6,441 nucleotides of DNA from Saprospiraceae bacterium (GTDB taxonomy: Bacteria; Bacteroidota; Bacteroidia; Chitinophagales; Saprospiraceae), in the NCBI GenBank assembly GCA_013002625.1, contig JABDJE010000153.1:1-6441 (forward strand). The letters are read 5' to 3'. Below are positions 1-5,726 of this stretch, piece by piece (position 1 is the first letter of the stretch; every line of letters starts with the position of its first letter). The translations under genes and the position numbers were made by a program. The notes under the pieces are model-generated. The model saw nothing but the letters and a program-made list of their open reading frames with translations. It searched no databases and was not told where the DNA came from.

Positions 1-424
1 ATATAACAGACGCATTGATATTGAAATTTTTGATTGGCAGGGCAATGTGTACTTGGCGCCAGATACCGAAAGCTTTCCTGTTCCTCAATATGCCAGGGCC
101 AGAGAGTACAGTTTGTTTGCAGGCATAAGAGAAGAGGTATACTTTTCTGTGAAGATTGCAAGTGTAGAACGTATGTATAAAAACGCTGTTCTTCGTATTT
201 ATCAGGACGTATATGTACGAAAGGAAAATATGAAACTGAGCAACGATTATTATATAGGCATTTATACGGACTTCGCTTCCGCAAATACGCTCGCTCAGAA
301 ACTAAATACTCAACCGAGAGTAAATGCAGAGGTGGTTGCCTTTTATAATGGGAACAAGATAAATAAGGTAGATATTAACAGACTTGAGATCAATTATCCG
401 GAACTCAGTCATTTAAAAGAATAG
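1..424 (+). CDS. C-terminal part of an OmpA/SPOR-like cell-envelope protein (5' partial)
   Basis: The reading frame is open from base 2, with no stop upstream. The GTG at 47 is therefore only an internal Val codon, and the true start lies before the window. The visible 140 residues begin with YNRRIDIEIF, which resembles the last strand of an OmpA-like peptidoglycan-binding domain (NRRVEI-type ending). After a linker, residues 46-120 match the Bacteroidota SPOR-like pattern: a VYFSVKIAS strand, a DVYVRKE strand, YYIGIYTDF, a helix with Ala and Leu, then VVAFYNGNKI. SPOR domains bind peptidoglycan glycan strands, so a periplasmic, wall-associated role is inferred. The next gene starts one base after the TAG stop, so the two are very probably co-transcribed. 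The SPOR-like call is fairly firm. The OmpA call rests on about ten residues and is weak; the full-length family cannot be named. Confidence 0.75.
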   Translation, partial: YNRRIDIEIFDWQGNVYLAPDTESFPVPQYARAREYSLFAGIREEVYFSVKIASVERMYKNAVLRIYQDVYVRKENMKLSNDYYIGIYTDFASANTLAQKLNTQPRVNAEVVAFYNGNKINKVDINRLEINYPELSHLKE

Positions 425-425
425 T

Positions 426-965
426 ATGAAGACTTTAAAATTTAAGGTAGCGATATTTGCTTTTGTGCTCACAATTCAAATGACAGCACAACAATCATCA
501 GGATTCGGATTCGAGTTTCAGGCCTATCCGACAGGGCTGATACCAGCGGTATATTTTGAGCAAGCCATAGGGAGCAATGCCGACTTATATGCAAGACTTG
601 GATACAATTGGATCAGACACAGAGACCTGGGCAAGCACGATGACGAGAGAGGCGATGGGTTTGGGTTTTCCATCGGATACAAGCGCTTCTTTAGTAAGAC
701 AGAAAAAACCAAATGGCGACTTGGTGTAAAAAATGATATTTGGTGGAATAGTATCGACTGGACTGAAGGAAATCAGACCGGTAACACCCAAATCACAGTC
801 GTACAACCTACCTTAGAGTTAGGCTATGTTATACAAAAATCCAACATGCTTATCAGTCCAACCCTGGCTTTCGGATATGAAGTTAACGTAAGAACAGAGG
901 GATCTCCTACGGGGGAAGGTGCAATACTTCTGCTCGGCGTACAATGGGGACGAAGACAGTATTGA
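426..965 (+). CDS. small outer-membrane beta-barrel protein
   Basis: This 179-residue protein has an N-terminal signal peptide: basic MKTLKFK, a hydrophobic core to about residue 17, and a likely signal peptidase I cut after Ala21 (QMTA/QQ). The mature part is rich in alternating aromatic/hydrophobic and polar residues with many Gly, as in amphipathic strands (GFGFEFQAYP, LYARLGYNWI, GFGFSIGYKRFF, KWRLGVKNDIWW, LELGYVI, SPTLAFGYEV). It ends in a strand with a terminal aromatic residue (LLLGVQWGRRQY), typical of barrels inserted by the BAM machinery. The size would suit an eight-strand barrel. The ATG is placed one base after the preceding stop (TAGTATG), implying translational coupling with the OmpA/SPOR-like gene. 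No ligand, enzyme motif or named subfamily is visible. The barrel fold is inferred from composition and strand pattern; a precise function is not claimed. Confidence 0.8.
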   Translation: MKTLKFKVAIFAFVLTIQMTAQQSSGFGFEFQAYPTGLIPAVYFEQAIGSNADLYARLGYNWIRHRDLGKHDDERGDGFGFSIGYKRFFSKTEKTKWRLGVKNDIWWNSIDWTEGNQTGNTQITVVQPTLELGYVIQKSNMLISPTLAFGYEVNVRTEGSPTGEGAILLLGVQWGRRQY

Positions 966-1057
966 ATTTGTTAACCAAGTTCAAACGAAGTCAAAAGAAA
1001 GGCATAAAAGTCTTCGCTCATAAGTATGGATATCATAATATTTCTCAAATTCATTGA

Positions 1058-1570
1058 ATGAAGCAGTTTTGCAGTATCACAATAGGTATATTTTTCGTGT
1101 GCCTCATATCGTCTTGTGACTACTACTTCATTGAACCACACAAAGAACACGTTGGCTTCATTCCACACACTGGTTTCCTTGAACCGGAGGAATTTCCACC
1201 CTGCTTTCCGGAAAAGATCTTTCCATATTATTACGGCAGGAGCCGTGCGGGGTTTGAACACGGATTAGACTCCTTAAAGACAAAGCTTTTTAATAGCTAT
1301 AATAATTTCGGAAACACATCCATAACGGGTTACATTACAATTCGATTTCTTATAAATTGTCAAGGTGAAGTAGGTCGATTTGAAATAAAAAGCCTAGGGA
1401 CGGACTATAAAAAAAAGAAACTGGATATACGCGTTGAACAACATCTTGTAGATGCAATCAAAGAATTGCGGGATTGGAAGCCTATAGTTTTCAATGATGA
1501 CAATTATGACAGCTTCTATCATCTGACATTTAAAATTATAAATGGTGAGCTCAAAGCTATTCTTCCTTAG
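1058..1570 (+). CDS. lipoprotein with TonB C-terminal-like domain
   Basis: The 170-residue product starts MKQFCSITIG, followed by a hydrophobic stretch ending in the lipobox ISSC, so Cys20 should be lipidated after signal peptidase II cleavage. Asp at the next position (C-D) would in enterobacteria favour inner-membrane retention; that rule is not established for Bacteroidota. Residues 86-165 resemble the stand-alone TonB C-terminal-like domains of Bacteroidota: GYITIRFLINCQGEVGRFEI, a helix (VEQHLVDAIKELRDW), then WKP and a closing strand (FYHLTFKIINGEL). There is no proline-rich energy-transducing linker and no TonB-type membrane anchor, so it is unlikely to be a classical TonB. A binding or adaptor role at the envelope is inferred. 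It lies 92 bases after the barrel gene, and its 3' end overlaps the next lipoprotein gene by 29 bases. No Shine-Dalgarno sequence precedes the ATG. Confidence 0.75.
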   Translation: MKQFCSITIGIFFVCLISSCDYYFIEPHKEHVGFIPHTGFLEPEEFPPCFPEKIFPYYYGRSRAGFEHGLDSLKTKLFNSYNNFGNTSITGYITIRFLINCQGEVGRFEIKSLGTDYKKKKLDIRVEQHLVDAIKELRDWKPIVFNDDNYDSFYHLTFKIINGELKAILP

Positions 1571-2411
1571 TTTACTCCTGATTGTTGTGTTAGCAGGTTG
1601 TGAGCAACTCAGCAATGAAACCTATCATCAAATGCTACCTGATGACAGGCGGAAGTTATCGTCTCAGTACACCCAATTGGCGAAGCGCCTTGAAAGTGGC
1701 AGCAGTAAAAACATGAGACTCCTGGAAAAGGCTGTTCGGATTAATAATCAAAATGACCAGGCACATTTTGAATTGTCCCTCCCTTATTTGTACAATGGGA
1801 TATATGATAAATGGCATTACCATATTTCAAAAGCGACGGAATTGAATCCGCAAGCCTGGCAGGGTTGGCGTGGCTATTATAAGTTATTTTACCTGCGTGA
1901 TTATGGCGCCGCATTGTTTGATCTGGATGCTACAGACACCCTGACAATTGACCAGACCGATTACGCACACAATATGAGTGTCGATTATCTGAGGGGTTTA
2001 TGCTATATGGGCCTGGGAAATCATGATAAGGCACGCGAATACCTGAAGCTTTATATTGAAAAGGAAACCAAGGATGTAGGACGAAAATTTATTGATGAAA
2101 CAGCATTTTTATACTTAGCCATAATGGCCTATGATGAGGGAGATTTTGATCAGGCTCTGGACGATATTAACGAATCGATTTTATATGAAGAAGGTCAAGC
2201 CGAAATGTACTTTTATCGTGCCAAGTCACTTGTAGAGCTCAATAGATTTAGCGAGGCTAAGCAAGCAGTACAGAAGGCCGATTCACTGTTTAATGAAGGG
2301 CGGTATCTAAGAGGTTATTTTCATGAAATGCCCAACCAGATTTATAAACAGGATCTGGACCAATTAAAGGAGAAGCTTAAGGCAAATCAGATAAAAGAAG
2401 ACCTGAGTTAA
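1542..2411 (+). CDS. TPR-repeat lipoprotein
   Basis: This 289-residue protein begins MVSSKLFFLS, then a strongly hydrophobic core and the lipobox LAGC, putting the lipidated Cys at residue 20. The mature part is mostly helical with tetratricopeptide-like units. The clearest are at about 147-180 (YLRGLCYMGLGNHDKAREYL), 187-216 (FLYLAIMAYDEGDFDQALDDI) and 221-252 (YFYRAKSLVELNRFSEAKQAV). A degenerate unit sits at about 73-104, ending in ELNP. TPR superhelices hold protein-protein contacts, so a scaffold or assembly role on the periplasmic or surface face is inferred; no catalytic motif is seen. The ATG at 1542 is favoured because it supplies a complete lipoprotein signal. It lies inside the last codons of the upstream lipoprotein gene in another frame, giving a 29-base overlap that suggests coupled translation. 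GTG at 1545 is an alternative start with little effect on the product. Confidence 0.8.
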   Translation: MVSSKLFFLSLLLIVVLAGCEQLSNETYHQMLPDDRRKLSSQYTQLAKRLESGSSKNMRLLEKAVRINNQNDQAHFELSLPYLYNGIYDKWHYHISKATELNPQAWQGWRGYYKLFYLRDYGAALFDLDATDTLTIDQTDYAHNMSVDYLRGLCYMGLGNHDKAREYLKLYIEKETKDVGRKFIDETAFLYLAIMAYDEGDFDQALDDINESILYEEGQAEMYFYRAKSLVELNRFSEAKQAVQKADSLFNEGRYLRGYFHEMPNQIYKQDLDQLKEKLKANQIKEDLS

Positions 2412-2427
2412 TCGCTCTAGTCTTCTT
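2395..2427. terminator. possible weak bidirectional terminator at convergent gene ends
   Basis: AAGAAGAC (2395-2402) and GTCTTCTT (2420-2427) are perfect 8-bp inverted arms. Inside them GAG (2405-2407) can pair with CTC (2415-2417). The arms fall in the last codons of the two convergent genes, whose stops are five bases apart. Read on the minus strand, the hairpin is followed by a short T-rich run (TTTTATCTGATTT). On the plus strand there is no T tract. The stem is AT-rich, so this is a weak candidate. Confidence 0.3.
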
Positions 2428-4039
2428 CAATTGAGATACTTTCAAACTTGGGTTCGAAGCTTTCAGGATCCGCAACAGCCATCAGCATTTTATATTCATC
2501 CGAAAGGGGGTTATGCCCCAGTAGGCAACCTTCGGTCAAATAAGGATATAAATCATAATAGGATTTTGCAACATGTTCCTCAACCCTTAAGATGACATGT
2601 GTTCTGTTTATTTTATCTAGGTGATCGATGCCGGCTGCGGCCATGAGGTGGACGAAAGACTCAACCGTATCCTTGTGATAATTGGCTACACGCACTTTCT
2701 TTTCTTCGACAACAAGACCCTTAACAAGAGACTCATTCTGTGTTGCCACACCGGTAGGGCAAGTATTCTGATTGCACTCCAGTGCCTGAATGCAACCAAC
2801 AGCCATCATCATAGCTCTAGCGGAATAACATAGATCAGCACCCAATGCTATAGATTTAAATATATCAAAACCTGATACGATTTTGCCGGATGCAATCAGA
2901 ATGATTTCCTTTTTCAAATCAAATCCGACCAGGGTATTATAAACGAAGCTCAAAGCCTCTTTATAGGGTGTGCCAACCGAGTTACTAAATTCAAGCGGCG
3001 CAGCACCTGTGCCGCCCTCTGCTCCATCTACTGAAATAAAATCTGGTTTTATACCTGTTTTAAGCATAGCCTTGCATATGGCTACAAACTCACTTTTATG
3101 ACCAAGACACAATTTGAATCCAATAGGCTTCCCCTCTGATAGATCGCGGCATTTTTTAATAAAATGAAGCAAACCTACGGGCGTATCGAAGGCCTTGTGA
3201 AAAGGTGGAGAAAGGACATCCTCATACGGTTGAATGTTTCTAATCTTAGCTATTTCGGGTGTCGCTTTTCTGGCAGGCAGAATCCCGCCGTGACCAGGTT
3301 TTGCGCCCTGTGATAATTTAATTTCAATCATCTTGACGTTCTTGGCTGCAGTACGCTCTTTGAAGAGTGCATCCGAGAAGTTGCCATCCTCATCCCGACA
3401 ACCAAAGTAGCCGGTCCCAATTTGATATATCAGATCTCCATTAAACTTGTTATGGTATGGAGATATTCCGCCTTCCCCGGTATTGTGTGCAAAACCACCC
3501 ATTGCAGCGCCGCCATTTAGAGCCATTATTGCATTTTTACTTAATGAACCAAAGCTCATGGCTGATACATTGAAGACACTACACATATAGGGTTGTGTAC
3601 AATCCTTACCACCGACCTTTACTCTGGGATGGTGGTCCAGATTGTGGGGATCCAAAGCATTGATGCTATGATTCATCCACTCATAACCTTCATCATACAC
3701 ATTTAGCTGGGTGCCGAATGGAGCGGTATCTAAAACATTCTTCGCACGTCGATAAATAATATTCCTGTTAAGTCTGGAGAAAGGCCTCCCGTCAGTATCT
3801 GGCTCAATGAAATATTGATAAAACTTTGGACGGAGCCATTCTGCCATATAACGTGTACGCCCCAGAACAGGGAAGTTCCGCAGCAAAGCATGCTTCTTTT
3901 GATTGATATCAATCAAAGTCAAAACCAGCAATGGCAATGTAATGATTAGCAATAGATAAAAACCTGGATGAAAATAGATGCCTGAACCTATTGAAGCCAG
4001 AACAAATAATATTACAATGAGCAGGAAGCTTTTCCGCAT
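2417..4039 (-). CDS. membrane-anchored FMN-binding glutamate synthase family protein
   Basis: The 540-residue product has two N-terminal hydrophobic segments (about residues 4-23 and 27-45), then a domain matching the FMN/Fe-S synthase domain of GltB. Family hallmarks in order are SAMSFGSLSKNAIMALNGGA (159-178), NTGEGG (186-191), QIGTGYFG (206-213), KLSQGAKPGHGG (241-252), SVDGAEGGTGAAP (336-348) and ASGKI (383-387). Cys416, Cys422 and Cys427 in CIQALECNQNTC keep the C-x5-C-x4-C spacing of the GltB 3Fe-4S ligands. In GltB this domain aminates 2-oxoglutarate using ammonia channelled from a glutaminase domain. That glutaminase domain and the GXGXG beta-helix domain are absent here, so classical glutamate synthase activity is not assured; the family is widespread but poorly characterised. 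The length is normal for stand-alone members. The gene runs alone against its neighbours, divergent from the SPOR gene, and no Shine-Dalgarno sequence precedes its ATG. Confidence 0.93.
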   Translation of the reverse strand: MRKSFLLIVILFVLASIGSGIYFHPGFYLLLIITLPLLVLTLIDINQKKHALLRNFPVLGRTRYMAEWLRPKFYQYFIEPDTDGRPFSRLNRNIIYRRAKNVLDTAPFGTQLNVYDEGYEWMNHSINALDPHNLDHHPRVKVGGKDCTQPYMCSVFNVSAMSFGSLSKNAIMALNGGAAMGGFAHNTGEGGISPYHNKFNGDLIYQIGTGYFGCRDEDGNFSDALFKERTAAKNVKMIEIKLSQGAKPGHGGILPARKATPEIAKIRNIQPYEDVLSPPFHKAFDTPVGLLHFIKKCRDLSEGKPIGFKLCLGHKSEFVAICKAMLKTGIKPDFISVDGAEGGTGAAPLEFSNSVGTPYKEALSFVYNTLVGFDLKKEIILIASGKIVSGFDIFKSIALGADLCYSARAMMMAVGCIQALECNQNTCPTGVATQNESLVKGLVVEEKKVRVANYHKDTVESFVHLMAAAGIDHLDKINRTHVILRVEEHVAKSYYDLYPYLTEGCLLGHNPLSDEYKMLMAVADPESFEPKFESISIEED

Positions 4040-4092
4040 GAATGTGAGTTTTATAAATAGACCCTTAAATTAAATATATTTTTATTCTTACC

Positions 4093-4122
4093 ACTTGCAA
4101 ATTAACAAGTCCTATGGGCTTG
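4093..4122. promoter_or_regulatory. GC-rich dyad in the divergent intergenic region
   Basis: In an otherwise AT-rich 129-base divergent spacer, CAAGTCC (4106-4112) and GGGCTTG (4116-4122) face each other across TAT, with one G-T pair. ACTTG (4093-4097) adds a further inverted copy facing CAAGT (4106-4110) across eight bases. No gene reads into this spot, so a terminator role is unlikely. The right arm covers the presumed -33 TTG of the SPOR gene promoter, so a protein-binding operator is a reasonable guess. The symmetry is directly visible; the function is inference. Confidence 0.35.
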
Positions 4123-4154
4123 ATTTACTTTTTATTAAATATTAAGTATTTTTG
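4120..4154 (+). promoter_or_regulatory. candidate Bacteroidota-type promoter for the SPOR gene
   Basis: TATTTTTG (4147-4154) matches the Bacteroidota -7 consensus TAnnTTTG exactly. A TTG at 4120-4122 could be the -33 element, though the 24-base spacer is slightly longer than the usual range. Transcription would begin near 4160, leaving a leader of only about ten bases before the ATG at 4169. Confidence 0.45.
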
Positions 4155-4168
4155 TAATATATTATAAT

Positions 4169-4783
4169 ATGGAAATGGATAGACTTGTAAAAATCATACT
4201 CCTCGTAATTGGACTCTCTGCTGCCTTTATATGGATGAGCAATAGTTTTAGTTCATGTAAATCAGACACCTCCCAAGCGGACGAGGTTGCCGCACTGGAT
4301 GGGTCAAGTGAAGAAGAATTGTTTGAGGGCGATGATATTGATTACAGCACGGATAGTGTCAATGATGAACCGATGCAGGAGATCATCGAAGAAGACGATC
4401 CCCCTTCTACTGAAGAGACAACGGAAGTTGACTTCACGGCACCAGCGAGTAAACCAACAAAGGCAGAATCAAAACCTTCAACAGCTAAGTCAACGGTTAG
4501 TAAGTCAACACCTACGACACAAAGATCTACCAGTTTAACAAAGCAGAACGGATATGGAGATTATATGATCATAGCAGGAAATTATCTTCTAAGTTCAAAT
4601 GCTGAGAACATGATTATCAAATTAAAAAAGCTGGGTCACCGTGATGCCTATATTGCCATATTTGATAATTCCCAATACCACACAGTCGTTGCAAGCCGAT
4701 ATAACAGCTTTCAGGATGCGAGCTCATCGGCCAATGATTTAAAAAATAAAGGCGTGGATTGTTATGTGAAAAAGAAGGAATAG
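4169..4783 (+). CDS. FtsN-like single-pass membrane protein with C-terminal SPOR domain
   Basis: The 204-residue protein has a very short N-terminal tail and one membrane segment at about residues 6-24 (LVKIILLVIGLSAAFIWM). A disordered linker follows, acidic first (47-90, with runs such as EEDDPPSTEE) and then basic and Ser/Thr/Pro-rich (91-126). It ends in a SPOR domain at about 131-203: DYMIIAGNYL, a helix with LKKLGH, AYIAIFDNSQYHTVVAS, FQDASSSANDLKNKG and DCYVKK. SPOR domains of this layout bind denuded glycan strands at the division septum, as in FtsN. A periplasmic, wall- or division-linked role is therefore likely, but SPOR proteins are diverse and no orthologue is named. FSSC at 27-30 is not a good lipobox, since Phe occupies the -3 position. 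ATG codons at 4169 and 4175 are both possible starts, differing by two residues. The gene stands alone, with its own promoter candidate and a strong downstream terminator. Confidence 0.85.
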   Translation: MEMDRLVKIILLVIGLSAAFIWMSNSFSSCKSDTSQADEVAALDGSSEEELFEGDDIDYSTDSVNDEPMQEIIEEDDPPSTEETTEVDFTAPASKPTKAESKPSTAKSTVSKSTPTTQRSTSLTKQNGYGDYMIIAGNYLLSSNAENMIIKLKKLGHRDAYIAIFDNSQYHTVVASRYNSFQDASSSANDLKNKGVDCYVKKKE

Positions 4784-4836
4784 GCTATATGGAGCTAACA
4801 GAATCACCTTAATAAAAGATAGTGAGAAATGTTTGG

Positions 4837-4872
4837 AAAAGCCTTGCCGCCTGGTGAGGTTTTTTATATTTT
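4837..4872 (+). terminator. intrinsic terminator after the SPOR gene
   Basis: CCTTGCC (4842-4848) pairs with GGTGAGG (4853-4859) around a GCCT loop, with two G-T pairs. The stem can extend outward as AAAAG with TTTTT. It is followed directly by TTTTTTATATTTT. This is the best hairpin-plus-T-tract in the window, starting about 55 bases after the SPOR gene stop and ending only about seven bases before the SRAP start codon. Confidence 0.75.
4844..4872 (+). promoter_or_regulatory. possible SRAP gene promoter overlapping the terminator
   Basis: TATATTTT (4865-4872) matches TAnnTTTG at all but the last base. A TTG at 4844-4846 lies 18 bases upstream, within the usual Bacteroidota spacing. The start of transcription would fall at or next to the ATG at 4879, giving a nearly leaderless message. 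The T-rich stretch is also the terminator tail, so the match may be a by-product of that. Confidence 0.3.
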
Positions 4873-4878
4873 AACCCT

Positions 4879-5580
4879 ATGTGTGGAAGATCATCTTTGA
4901 CTAAGACCGAAAAAGAACTCGAAGCGCGGTTCAATGCCAACTTCTATTCGGAAGACCTGGAAAGGTATAACCCATTACCGAATTATAATGTTGCCCCTTC
5001 TCATATTACCCCGGTTATAACCAATGTTGATCGGAAGCATTTTTCAGCCTTCAGATGGGGCTTAATACCATTTTGGGCAAAGGATATGAAGATTGGTTAT
5101 AAAATGATAAATGCCCGCAAAGAAACCGTTCTTGAGAAAAACACCTTTAAAAAAGCCGTATCCTCTCGAAGGTGTATCGTGCCATTTGATGGCTTTTATG
5201 AATGGAAGAAAACAGCTCATGGCAAAGAGCCATATCGAATAGTCACGAAGGACCAGGAGATTTTTACTGTCGCCGGATTATGGGATAAATGGACAGACGA
5301 CCAGGGAGAAGAGATCTATTCCTTTACCTTATTAACGCAGCCACCGAACAAAACCGTGGGTGAAATACATGATAGAATGCCGGCTATTCTGACCAGAGAC
5401 CAGGAAGCACTGTGGTTGTCAGACGACCTTTCCCCTCAACAGTTGGTAGATATGATAGAACCATATCCAGACGACCAAATAAGGGCTTATCAGGTTTCCA
5501 AAGCGGTAAATAATGTGCGCAACAATAATCCAGAACTTATCAAGCCATGGGAGAGCCCTGAACCCACATTGTTTGATTAA
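4879..5580 (+). CDS. SRAP family protein (abasic-site DNA-protein crosslinker, YedK/HMCES type)
   Basis: The 233-residue protein starts MCGR; removal of Met exposes the catalytic Cys2, which forms a thiazolidine crosslink with abasic sites in single-stranded DNA. Other family residues are in place: YNVAPS (36-41), FRWGLIPFWA (58-67), Asn78 and Arg80 in INARKE, Glu108 in FDGFYEW, and His164 in IHDRMP. These correspond to Asn75, Arg77, Glu105 and His160 of E. coli YedK. The length is close to YedK (222 residues), so the protein appears intact. The start is fixed because Cys must be residue 2. Known SRAP proteins shield abasic sites at replication forks, and bacterial copies often sit beside SOS genes. 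Here the next gene encodes a cleavable LexA-like regulator, which fits damage control. The C-terminus (PEPTLFD) loosely resembles a sliding-clamp-binding LF motif. The start codon lies only a few bases after a terminator T tract. Confidence 0.96.
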   Translation: MCGRSSLTKTEKELEARFNANFYSEDLERYNPLPNYNVAPSHITPVITNVDRKHFSAFRWGLIPFWAKDMKIGYKMINARKETVLEKNTFKKAVSSRRCIVPFDGFYEWKKTAHGKEPYRIVTKDQEIFTVAGLWDKWTDDQGEEIYSFTLLTQPPNKTVGEIHDRMPAILTRDQEALWLSDDLSPQQLVDMIEPYPDDQIRAYQVSKAVNNVRNNNPELIKPWESPEPTLFD

Positions 5581-5633
5581 GGTCGATTATTCCAACTTGC
5601 AGGGTCGATAAAATCATCAATTGCTGCTATAAT

Positions 5634-5660
5634 GGCAATAAATTGATTCAATTATTTGCC
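5634..5660. promoter_or_regulatory. 27-bp near-perfect palindrome, candidate operator
   Basis: GGCAATAAATTGA (5634-5646) and TCAATTATTTGCC (5648-5660) are inverted copies around a single T, matching at 11 of 13 positions. The inner AATTGA/TCAATT is perfect, and the outer GGCAA/TTGCC boxes are about two helical turns apart. A one-base loop is unsuitable for an RNA hairpin and no T tract follows, so a dimer-binding DNA site fits better than a terminator. It sits 53 bases after the SRAP stop and 66 bases before the regulator ATG. Confidence 0.5.
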
Positions 5661-5701
5661 GTAAATCTCAACGAAATCATGACGATATATTCAATATTTA
5701 T

Positions 5702-5719
5702 TTAATTTGTATATAAATT
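5702..5719 (+). promoter_or_regulatory. candidate -7 element and overlapping operator dyad of the S24 regulator
   Basis: TTAATTTG (5702-5709) matches TAnnTTTG at seven of eight positions; no clear -33 TTG was found at the usual distance. AATTTGTATATAAATT (5704-5719) is an imperfect 16-bp palindrome with one symmetric mismatch pair. It covers the promoter element and ends seven bases before the ATG at 5727, where binding would block transcription. Self-repression by the downstream HTH protein is inferred. AT-rich DNA produces such symmetry by chance fairly easily. Confidence 0.35.
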
Positions 5720-5726
5720 CTGTATC

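Noticed and set aside
47..424. GTG at 47 as a start codon for a 125-residue protein
   Set aside because: The same frame is open to the window edge and the upstream residues (NRRIDIEIF) look like protein, so the gene starts outside the window.
951..1016. CGAAGAC (951-957) facing GTCTTCG (1010-1016), as a hairpin or terminator
   Set aside because: The 52-base loop, 7-bp arms and lack of a T tract make chance the better explanation.
971..1261. 96-codon minus-strand open frame
   Set aside because: It is antisense to the gap and 5' half of the TonB-C-like lipoprotein gene, with no signal or domain.
2621..2833. Small plus-strand frame inside the FMN enzyme gene
   Set aside because: It is antisense to the conserved iron-sulfur region, whose coding constraint explains the open frame.
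4287..4538. 83-codon plus-strand frame rich in Gln and Arg
   Set aside because: Its composition is the out-of-frame reading of the low-complexity linker in the SPOR gene.
5581..5609. Direct repeat GGTCGAT at 5581-5587 and 5603-5609
   Set aside because: Two copies of seven bases with a 22-base period are suggestive of helical phasing but too short to support a site.
4844..5661. TTGCCG before both the SRAP gene (4844-4849) and the regulator gene (5656-5661), as a shared half-site
   Set aside because: The six-base match is likely by chance, and the first copy is explained by the terminator stem.
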